17,161 nt of DNA from NCBI GenBank assembly GCA_029555925.1, contig JAKPQU010000579.1, positions 1 through 17,161 on the forward strand, given 5' to 3'. Source of the DNA: Bacillota bacterium (GTDB taxonomy: Bacteria > Eremiobacterota > SpSt-956 > JAKJGF01). A model generated the notes under the pieces. The model saw only the letters and a list, made by a program, of their open reading frames with translations. It was not told the DNA's origin and searched no databases. Position numbers and translations under genes: made by a program. Position 1 is the first letter of the stretch; each line of letters starts with the position of its first letter. Shown one piece after another: positions 1-5,244 of this stretch.

Positions 1-74
1 TAAGAGCCTGTCAGGCAGAAACTGATAAATGGTTATTAATTACCTGTAGCGGTACCAAGGAGTTGTCAGGAAAT

Positions 75-118
75 AACTACATATGGTCATCTATAACCCC
101 GGTCATGATTATGTAGTA
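75..118. repeat. Inverted repeat upstream of the response regulator, with a CATGACCGG-type core
   Basis: ACTACATA at 76-83 pairs with TATGTAGT at 110-117. On the minus strand the region between reads CATGACCGGGGTTATAGATG, which resembles the CATGACCGG repeats at 12172 and 16942. It lies just before the ribosome binding site of the response regulator, so it could be a leader hairpin or a copy of the dispersed repeat. I see no convincing -35/-10 pair here. Confidence 0.45.
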
Positions 119-147
119 ATAACCCGGTGTGTAAGGAATTAATATAT

Positions 148-696
148 ATGTTATGCAATCTCTGTTCATTTAACAATAGTCCCGGTGCCAGTGCATGTGA
201 GAGATGCGGGAAAAAATTTTTAGATAAAAAAACATCACAGGAAGTCTCTGCGGAGACTTCCATGTCTGTTCCGACAAAAACAGAAGAAATACAGATAGAA
301 GAAAAACACAGAAGGAAAGGTGCTCTCATTCTGATAGTAGAAGATAATTCTATAGTAAGGCTTATGGTTCAAACCATACTGAATGTAGAAGGTTACAGAA
401 TAATTGAAGCTACTGATGGCAGGAGCGGCATAAATAAAGCATTACAGGAGAAACCTGACCTTATATTGATGGATATATTGCTTCCCGGTTTAAACGGTGT
501 AGATGCTATAGGTATATTAAAACGAGATCCGAAAACAAGACATATACCTGTAATAGCTATAAGCTGTCTTGACACAAAGAAAGATGTAATAAGTGCTATT
601 GAGGCGGGATGTAATGATTATGTAAAAAAACCTTTTACACCGGAAGTACTTGTTCAAAAAATCCAGCGATTCATCTTATCTGAAAAGCCACGTTAA
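148..696 (+). CDS. Response regulator with N-terminal zinc ribbon and receiver domain
   Basis: Single-domain-output response regulator of 182 residues, probably cytoplasmic. The N-terminus carries a short zinc ribbon (C3-x2-C6 and C17-x2-C20). A charged, low-complexity linker (about 24-56) leads to a receiver domain (about 59-178). Receiver landmarks are the acidic pair E65-D66, phosphoacceptor D109 in LILMDILLPG, S139, and K161 in the VKKPF motif. There is no DNA-binding or enzymatic output domain, so it probably signals by protein contact (CheY-like), perhaps through the zinc ribbon. I prefer ATG at 148 because AAGGA (133-137) lies 10 bases upstream; an in-frame GTG at 127 is possible but lacks such a site. 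No histidine kinase is adjacent, so the partner is unknown. A perfect 9-bp inverted repeat lies in the linker coding region. Confidence 0.88.
   Translation: MLCNLCSFNNSPGASACERCGKKFLDKKTSQEVSAETSMSVPTKTEEIQIEEKHRRKGALILIVEDNSIVRLMVQTILNVEGYRIIEATDGRSGINKALQEKPDLILMDILLPGLNGVDAIGILKRDPKTRHIPVIAISCLDTKKDVISAIEAGCNDYVKKPFTPEVLVQKIQRFILSEKPR
240..261. repeat. Perfect palindromic hairpin inside the response-regulator coding sequence
   Basis: GGAAGTCTC (240-248), loop TGCG, GAGACTTCC (253-261): a 9-bp perfect stem with a four-base loop. It encodes about seven residues (around QEVSAETS) of the interdomain linker, where an in-frame insertion would be tolerated. Whether it was inserted or arose in place is inference. 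Confidence 0.7.
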
Positions 697-701
697 CATA
701 T

Positions 702-776
702 TTTATACCGAAATTACCTGCTCAAAAAATACAAAAATTACTCTTATCTAAACGACCCCCGTTAAATATATCATGA
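702..776 (+). pseudogene. Decayed duplicate of the response-regulator 3' end
   Basis: Read from 702, this stretch translates as FIPKLPAQKIQKLLLSKRPP and then reaches a stop at 774-776. It aligns with the true C-terminus FTPEVLVQKIQRFILSEKPR encoded from 634. The nucleotide match continues through the aligned stretch (for example TGCTCAAAAAAT against TGTTCAAAAAAT). The copy is displaced by 68 bases, so it is not in frame with the intact gene, and it has no start. It is best explained as the remnant of a second receiver gene or of a partial tandem duplication. It ends where the convergent 60-residue gene ends. Confidence 0.75.
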
Positions 777-953
777 AAGAACTGCGATCTTTGGAGCAGA
801 GTTTGCTTCTTTTTCTGAAAAATAAGAATTTTCCATATCACTTTTGCATTTACAGCAAATCCCATGGGACATGCTGGTATTTAACGGGCCAGGCCCGCTC
901 AGCGTAATATCATTCAGGAAAAAAGTGCCACACCAGGAACACTGAAAAAACAT
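771..953 (-). CDS. Small zinc-ribbon protein (CxxC ... SHGICxxC type)
   Basis: A 60-residue protein with C5-x2-C8 and, after a short spacer, S29-H30-G31-I32-C33-x2-C36. This SHGIC-x2-C pattern is familiar from small zinc-binding modules attached to two-component proteins, where it normally follows a CxWC motif as here (C5-S-W-C8). I read it as a stand-alone version of that module. The gene is supported by a strong ribosome binding site, AGGAGG, six bases before the ATG. A plausible promoter lies upstream (TATAAT at 988-993, TTGTGT at 1011-1016, spacer 17). It converges on the response regulator and overlaps the end of its decayed duplicate, suggesting a shrinking signalling locus. The exact function is unknown; a role in signalling is inference from motif and neighbour. 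Confidence 0.7.
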   Translation of the reverse strand: MFFQCSWCGTFFLNDITLSGPGPLNTSMSHGICCKCKSDMENSYFSEKEANSAPKIAVLS

Positions 954-987
954 AGTATACCTCCTGACTGTATTATCTTCTATATTA

Positions 988-1016
988 ATTATAGATAATT
1001 ATTACCCAAAACACAA
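988..1016 (-). promoter_or_regulatory. Sigma-70-like promoter of the small zinc-ribbon gene
   Basis: On the minus strand, TTGTGT (1011-1016), a 17-base spacer and TATAAT (988-993). The -10 is perfect and the -35 matches three of six. It lies 35 bases upstream of the ATG. Confidence 0.5.
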
Positions 1017-1110
1017 GTAATAAAAGGCCGGTATATCACGGATGCAACTGCTTATTACAAAAGGGTTTCTTAAAATTATCTCCATCTAAAGAAGTAGGAA
1101 AAAGAGGAAT

Positions 1111-1141
1111 AAATAGTTCTATGAATAAAAAAATAGTTCTA
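1111..1141. repeat. Short direct repeat at the motB 3' end
   Basis: AAATAGTTCTA occurs at 1111-1121 and again at 1131-1141, exactly 20 bases apart. The second copy ends in the motB stop codon. It looks like a small local duplication; no function is evident. Confidence 0.55.
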
Positions 1142-2029
1142 ATGGTGAGAATTTTTATCTCTTGATTCTTCTTTTATATTTCCTTTACTTTTTATCGCAT
1201 TATTATCTTTTTTATCTTCAAAAAGGACCCTTATAGTTATCCTTCTATTAGCAGGACTATTAGGTTTATCAGGATATTTTAAATCTTTGTCAGCATTTCC
1301 CCTGATTTCGACTATTTTTTTAGGGTCAAAACCTGCTTCTTCCATTATTCTGCGGGCATTATTGGCTCTATCTGCCGATAATTCCCAGTTGGTATAGGTT
1401 CTTCCTCCTGAAACAAAAGGTCTGCTGTCTGTATGTCCTGCTATAATTATCTTATTACTGAGTCTGTTTAATTCTTTTGTAATAATAGTAAGAAGTTTTC
1501 TTGCCTGTGGTTTCATACTGGAAGCCCCCAGTTCAAAAAAATATGTTCCTTCAGGTTCCATCAGATCTATTACGGCAGAATCAGGGTATACCTCTATTGT
1601 AACCTTATCTTTGATATTATTAAATTCCGGCAGGGAAGAAATTTTACTCTTAATTTCTTTAGCTACTGTTTCCATCAATTGCTTACTTGCTTCTTTCGGG
1701 TCAACAGTAGGAGAAGCTTCAGGTTTTTCAGTAGGAGGAGCAGGAGTTTGTTCTGAACCAGTGCCGGTAGTGCCATAAGCTTCATCAAGACTTTTTATAA
1801 ATGCCTCTTCAAAGGCTTTTGGATTGGCCATATATAAATCAGGATGATTAAAGTAAAAAGAAACAGCTTTCTGAGCTTTTTCACTCTGTCCTAAAATCCA
1901 CAGAACAATAAACAGTGCCATCATAGCTGTAACGAAATCGGCATAAGCCACTTTCCATGCTCCTCCGTGATGGCCTCCGTGACCTTTCTTCTTTTTTTTA
2001 ACTATAATTATTGGCTGTTCTTTAGACAT
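1139..2029 (-). CDS. motB: Flagellar motor stator protein MotB
   Basis: Stator subunit that couples ion flow to flagellar rotation and anchors the stator to peptidoglycan. The 296-residue protein has a basic, glycine/histidine-rich N-terminus and then one membrane segment (about 25-47). That segment contains D31, the conserved ion-binding aspartate of MotB (D32 in E. coli). A proline-rich linker (about 92-112) precedes an OmpA-like peptidoglycan-binding domain (about 145-270) with GHTDSRP at 198-204, NWELSADRA from 214, and NRR at 261-263. It starts eight bases after the motA stop, so the two are an operon. No other flagellar genes are present. The absence of a polar tyrosine pattern I could read with certainty prevents a proton-versus-sodium call. 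The lysine/serine-rich tail past residue 275 is variable in the family. Confidence 0.95.
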   Translation of the reverse strand: MSKEQPIIIVKKKKKGHGGHHGGAWKVAYADFVTAMMALFIVLWILGQSEKAQKAVSFYFNHPDLYMANPKAFEEAFIKSLDEAYGTTGTGSEQTPAPPTEKPEASPTVDPKEASKQLMETVAKEIKSKISSLPEFNNIKDKVTIEVYPDSAVIDLMEPEGTYFFELGASSMKPQARKLLTIITKELNRLSNKIIIAGHTDSRPFVSGGRTYTNWELSADRANNARRIMEEAGFDPKKIVEIRGNADKDLKYPDKPNSPANRRITIRVLFEDKKDNNAIKSKGNIKEESRDKNSHH

Positions 2030-2037
2030 AGCACACC

Positions 2038-2907
2038 CTATTCTGATTTAGCAGCACTTCTCAGTGCTTTACAGGCTTCTTCCACCTCTTTAAAACTCGG
2101 TCTGTAGTCACTGAATATGGATCTTCTTGAAAATTCTACGGAAACAGCTGCCGTATTACCTTTTGAAAAAGCAACAAGTCCATGTTTTATACAGGCCATA
2201 TATTGAAGTTCTAACTCTCCCTGTATTCCAACATTATTTGCCAGAGGTCCGACAAAACCATAGGCTAAAAGAACGCCCAGAAAAGTTCCGACAAGAGCCG
2301 AGGCTACATGGTGCCCCACTACTTCTGCACCTTCTCCCATAAAACCCATTGTTATAATTATTCCAAGAACTGCTGCGACAATGCCGAGACCGGGGAGTGA
2401 ATCTCCAACCCCCTGAAGCATACCGGAAAATTTATGGGCTTCCTCCTCTTTTACTTCTACACTCAATTCCATAAGTTCTTCCAGCTCATGTGGCCCTGCT
2501 CCTCCTACGAGCATCTTCATAGAATCACATAGAAACTCGACTGCTTCCCTGTTGGCAGCTACAGAAGGATATTTCTGAAAAAGCGCACTTTTTTCCGGTT
2601 CTTCTGCATGACTTTCAAGAGCAAGCAAACCATCCTTACGTCCCAGATCAAAAAGTTCAAAAAGAATCTTCAAAAGATCTAAAAAAGTATTTTTCGACAT
2701 AGGTTTTGCAATAAATATTTTTTTAATTTTATTTACAAGAGAAATCAGGAGGGTACCGGGAGTACCTACAATAAGGCCTCCTATAGCAGCACCTGCTATC
2801 GTTATATATTCATTTGGTTGAATCAATGTAAGTACATTACCCTTTACCATAAGGAAGCCTCCAAGTACAGAGCCTATTACTACAACAAATCCTATTAAAG
2901 CTACCAC
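2038..2907 (-). CDS. motA: Flagellar motor stator protein MotA
   Basis: Membrane partner of MotB; the MotA5-MotB2 complex pushes the rotor protein FliG through its cytoplasmic loop. The 289-residue length is typical. Visible landmarks fall at positions almost identical to E. coli numbering: R90 and E98 of the cytoplasmic loop (LGRKDGLLALE), and prolines P172 (SLPGLG) and P221 (FVGPLA) next to membrane segments 3 and 4. Two N-terminal segments cover about 2-20 and 33-55. The start is GTG at 2905-2907, with GGAAGGAG nine bases upstream. It is first in a motA-motB operon behind a recognisable promoter. Confidence 0.95.
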   Translation of the reverse strand: MVALIGFVVVIGSVLGGFLMVKGNVLTLIQPNEYITIAGAAIGGLIVGTPGTLLISLVNKIKKIFIAKPMSKNTFLDLLKILFELFDLGRKDGLLALESHAEEPEKSALFQKYPSVAANREAVEFLCDSMKMLVGGAGPHELEELMELSVEVKEEEAHKFSGMLQGVGDSLPGLGIVAAVLGIIITMGFMGEGAEVVGHHVASALVGTFLGVLLAYGFVGPLANNVGIQGELELQYMACIKHGLVAFSKGNTAAVSVEFSRRSIFSDYRPSFKEVEEACKALRSAAKSE

Positions 2908-2945
2908 TTAAAGTTTCTCCTTCCGGATTATTACTATTTGCCGAA

Positions 2946-2974
2946 ATTATAGCATAAATAATCCTGATTTTCCA
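2946..2974 (-). promoter_or_regulatory. Extended -10 sigma-70 promoter of motAB
   Basis: Minus strand: TGGAAA (2969-2974), 17-base spacer ending in TGC, TATAAT (2946-2951). The TGn extension and perfect -10 compensate for a weak -35. It lies about 40 bases before the motA GTG. I looked for a sigma-28 flagellar promoter and did not see one. Confidence 0.65.
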
Positions 2975-3041
2975 GCTAAAATTTTCTAGAAATGCAGGAT
3001 ATTATTAAGATAAGCACAATATACTGAGGTGAGCATAAATA

Positions 3042-3074
3042 ATATAGTGTATTTCATAACCTATTAGAATTTAA
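3042..3074 (+). repeat. Dispersed direct repeat, copy 1 (second copy at 16899-16931)
   Basis: The core at 3050-3074 contains TTTCATAACC, then TTAGAATTTAA, and matches 16907-16931 with one mismatch in 25 bases. Weaker identity extends left over TATAG. It is immediately followed by a heptamer array. A partial inverted match (AACAGGTTATG) lies at 5022-5032. Confidence 0.6.
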
Positions 3075-3080
3075 GTTGTC

Positions 3081-3144
3081 GTGACGCGTAACGCGTAACG
3101 CGGGTTTAATCCCTGTGCATCACCCATTACGCTTTACGCATCAC
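3081..3144. repeat. Heptamer array 1: three forward plus four inverted GTRANNN units
   Basis: Forward units are GTGACGC, GTAACGC, GTAACGC (3081-3101). Inverted units are GCATCAC, CCATTAC, GCTTTAC, GCATCAC (3117-3144). The spacer itself contains GGG-tttaat-CCC, so the whole element can fold into an extended hairpin. It is preceded by TC. It sits in the 314-base gap between divergent motA and the lipoprotein gene. That gap otherwise holds the motA promoter, the direct repeat at 3042 and a -10 box at 3179. Confidence 0.85.
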
Positions 3145-3178
3145 GAGGTCATTATTTATGGATAGTTATGAAACTAAC

Positions 3179-3184
3179 TATAAT
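3179..3184 (+). promoter_or_regulatory. Candidate -10 box for the lipoprotein-asparaginase operon
   Basis: TATAAT, 38 bases before the ATG at 3222. The hexamer at 17-base spacing (TTATGG) is a poor -35. The heptamer hairpin ends 34 bases upstream. Confidence 0.4.
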
Positions 3185-3221
3185 AATGGTCAGCTCACAG
3201 CAAATGAAAAGGAGAAAAATT

Positions 3222-4025
3222 ATGTTAAAATATGTGTTTATATTAATATTATTATCTATCACCTGTTATGGGTGTAATACTGGCACAAAGGCAGACCCGT
3301 CTCCTGTCCCTGTACCTGCAATTAAATATTCCTGCAGACCGGCGAGTATTATAATAAAAGCAGAGATAAACCGCTCAAACCTGACTCCCAAGCAGGTAGT
3401 TTTATCAAATATGACTGACTTCTGTCTCTATGGAAATAGAACATTAATATACAGAATTGAAGGAGGGAAAAAGGAAATTTACGCTTCTCCGGATACTATT
3501 AACTACCCGATAATGAAAAAAACAATAATACAGGAAAAAAATATACAGGATCTGTTAAAACTTATTATAGAAGAAAAAAAATTTTTCACTCTAAAGAATC
3601 AAAAAAAAGAGAAAAGAAATATTTCCTATTCATTGACTGTCAATATAGATAAAAACAGCAAAACAATAAATTTTTATGATAATGACCGGAAGGAATTAAA
3701 TGATATATATACTCTATTAAAAGACTATACAGCAGGTGTCTCAGAACCTTACAGACCTCAAAAAATTTCCATTACAGTATATAATGTGCCTGACTATATA
3801 GAACACTGTACACGGAAAGCTACTATGTGGACATGTAAGGATATAGTCAATCTTGAAAAACTGTCAGGGGAATATGCACCTGAAGATATTCAGGGTAAAA
3901 AACTGGACAGTCTGTTAGATTTTTTCACAAAATACTCTCCCAATGATTACTATTATTTCCAGGGAGAAAAAGTTTATGGCATATTCTGCAGACCCTGTTT
4001 ACCACATGAAATTGTAAACAAATAA
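3222..4025 (+). CDS. Hypothetical secreted lipoprotein
   Basis: A 267-residue protein that I do not recognise. The N-terminus is a lipoprotein signal: lysine at position 3, a hydrophobic run (about 5-13), and C18 preceded by Y-G, followed by a short asparagine/threonine/proline-rich linker. The mature part has a mid-protein region (about 85-190) alternating charged and beta-type hydrophobic residues, and a C-terminal region with several cysteines. I chose ATG 3222 because AAGGAG lies seven bases upstream and the lipoprotein signal starts there; an upstream in-frame ATG at 3168 would add 18 residues and spoil the signal. The asparaginase gene starts 11 bases after its stop, so they form an operon. 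Anchoring to the cell envelope is inferred; its role is unknown. Confidence 0.72.
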   Translation: MLKYVFILILLSITCYGCNTGTKADPSPVPVPAIKYSCRPASIIIKAEINRSNLTPKQVVLSNMTDFCLYGNRTLIYRIEGGKKEIYASPDTINYPIMKKTIIQEKNIQDLLKLIIEEKKFFTLKNQKKEKRNISYSLTVNIDKNSKTINFYDNDRKELNDIYTLLKDYTAGVSEPYRPQKISITVYNVPDYIEHCTRKATMWTCKDIVNLEKLSGEYAPEDIQGKKLDSLLDFFTKYSPNDYYYFQGEKVYGIFCRPCLPHEIVNK

Positions 4026-4036
4026 GGAGAGAGAAA

Positions 4037-4972
4037 ATGACCTGTATAATAATTCACGGCGGAGCCGGCAAAATAGATAAAACAAGAGAAGAAGAAGGAA
4101 ATAAAATTATAGAAAGAATCCTGGATGAGATAACAGAAATTATAAGAGATAAAAATCTTACAGCTATTGACATAGTAGAAAGAGCCGTAAATATGATGGA
4201 AGACGAAGAAATATTCAATGCAGGATATGGCTCTGTTCTTAATTATGATGGAATTGCAGAAATGGATGCTTCTATAATGACAGGCGATGGGAATTTCGGT
4301 TCTGTAGCATCTATTTACGGCGTTAAAAATCCTGTAAGTGTGGCAAGAAAGGTAATGGAAGAAACTGACCATCTCATATTAAATGGTAAAGGTGCAGTGG
4401 ATTTTGCCCGTATTACAGGTTTCCCTGAATTTACCGCCATCCCGGAAGGAAGAAAAAAAAGATGGAAAGAACTCAGAGATTCTATTGAGAGAGATGAAAC
4501 AGACAGTGGAGAATTAAGATACTGGAAAAAGCTCAAACAATTCAGTAATAACTATTATAAAAACAGAGAAAAATACGGCACTGTAGGAGCAGTATGCATT
4601 GATAATAAAGGTAATATTGCTTCTGCTACGTCTACAGGGGGTATATGGTTAAAATTATATGGCAGAGTAGGAGATACTCCCATAATGGGAGCAGGAACCT
4701 ATGCGTCCATATACGGAGGAGCATCTGCCACAGGACATGGGGAAGCAATCATAAAACAATTTCTTACAAAAAGAGCGGTAGAGTTAATGAAAGACTATCC
4801 TGCTTCGGAAGCAGTACAGATTGCAGTAGGTGAGGCTACCCGGGCAAATTGCAGTTGTGGAATTATAGGAATAGATAAAAATGGAGATATAGGATATAGT
4901 TTTAATACTCCTTCTATGTGGTACGGGTACAGGAAAATCGATCTGAATTTATATGAGAATCGTGACGCATAA
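4037..4972 (+). CDS. Isoaspartyl peptidase / L-asparaginase (Ntn-hydrolase, plant type)
   Basis: Hydrolyses isoaspartyl dipeptides and/or asparagine, releasing aspartate. Enzymes of this family self-cleave before a threonine that becomes the nucleophile. Here that residue is T182 in YGTVGAVCID. Supporting motifs are IIHGGAG near the N-terminus, NAGYGSVLN (61-69), TSTGG (198-202), GRVGDTPI (209-216), GAGTYA, and ATGHGE (231-236). The length of 311 is normal, with an alpha subunit of 181 residues and a beta subunit of 130. No signal peptide is seen, so it is probably cytoplasmic. GGAGAG precedes the ATG. The last codons (Arg-Asp-Ala-stop) are read from an intergenic heptamer element, so the native C-terminus was probably different. 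Glycosylasparaginase is a less likely alternative because the family signature residues are those of isoaspartyl peptidases. Confidence 0.9.
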   Translation: MTCIIIHGGAGKIDKTREEEGNKIIERILDEITEIIRDKNLTAIDIVERAVNMMEDEEIFNAGYGSVLNYDGIAEMDASIMTGDGNFGSVASIYGVKNPVSVARKVMEETDHLILNGKGAVDFARITGFPEFTAIPEGRKKRWKELRDSIERDETDSGELRYWKKLKQFSNNYYKNREKYGTVGAVCIDNKGNIASATSTGGIWLKLYGRVGDTPIMGAGTYASIYGGASATGHGEAIIKQFLTKRAVELMKDYPASEAVQIAVGEATRANCSCGIIGIDKNGDIGYSFNTPSMWYGYRKIDLNLYENRDA

Positions 4973-5006
4973 AGCGTTACGCGTGACGGTAGGAACAGAT
5001 TCTCAT
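4953..5006. repeat. Heptamer array 2 with inverted boundary motifs
   Basis: ATGAGAATC (4953-4961) is followed by units GTGACGC, ATAAAGC, GTTACGC, GTGACGG (4962-4989), then an eight-base spacer and GATTCTCAT (4998-5006), the exact inverse of the left boundary. The element therefore looks complete, 54 bases from end to end. It overlaps the end of the asparaginase gene, whose TAA (4970-4972) lies inside unit two. Confidence 0.85.
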
Positions 5007-5008
5007 AA

Positions 5009-5023
5009 TTCGTTGTGAACGAA
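5009..5023. repeat. Small hairpin TTCGTT-gtg-AACGAA
   Basis: A perfect six-base inverted repeat around GTG, right after heptamer array 2. No T-run follows, so it is not an obvious terminator. It overlaps a partial inverse match to the 3042/16899 repeat. Confidence 0.4.
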
Positions 5024-5058
5024 CAGGTTATGGTTGCTAACAGGATCACATAAACAAA

Positions 5059-5091
5059 ATTACCAGGACTGATTATCCTGGTAATGTTTTT
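5059..5091. terminator. Intrinsic terminator, probably bidirectional
   Basis: ATTACCAGGA (5059-5068), loop CTGATTA, TCCTGGTAAT (5076-5085), then GTTTTT: a perfect 10-bp stem with a T-run on the plus strand for the asparaginase operon. On the minus strand the stem is followed by TTTGTTTAT, so it can also end the hppA/tRNA-Leu transcript. Confidence 0.85.
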
Positions 5092-5109
5092 AATCTTCCC
5101 TGTCTATTC

Positions 5110-5195
5110 TGCCGAGGACCGGACTTGAACCGGTATGGGCTTTAAGGCCCGGAGGATTTTAAGTCCTCTGCGTCTACCATTTCCGCCACCCCGGC
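5110..5195 (-). tRNA. tRNA-Leu, anticodon UAA
   Basis: Acceptor stem GCCGGGG pairs with CCTCGGC (one G-U). The anticodon arm is GAGGA-CTTAAAA-TCCTC with anticodon TAA at 5159-5161. A long class II variable arm (GGGC/GCCC) is present. The T arm is ACCGG-TTCAAGT-CCGGT. Discriminator A is at 5110, and CCA is not encoded. It decodes UUA and wobble UUG. Confidence 0.96.
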
Positions 5196-5211
5196 TATTG
5201 AAATTCTTGTA

Positions 5212-5240
5212 ATTATATCATATAGATTTTAACTTTGCAA
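5212..5240 (-). promoter_or_regulatory. Promoter of tRNA-Leu
   Basis: Minus strand: TTGCAA (5235-5240), 17-base spacer ending TGA, TATAAT (5212-5217). It has a perfect extended -10 and lies between the hppA stop and the tRNA, 16 bases before the mature 5' end. The tRNA can therefore be transcribed independently of hppA. Confidence 0.75.
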
Positions 5241-5244
5241 TAAC

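Noticed and set aside
6..16. GCCTG-T-CAGGC palindrome at the window start
   Set aside because: Five-base arms at the edge of the window, with nothing else to support a terminator or operator.
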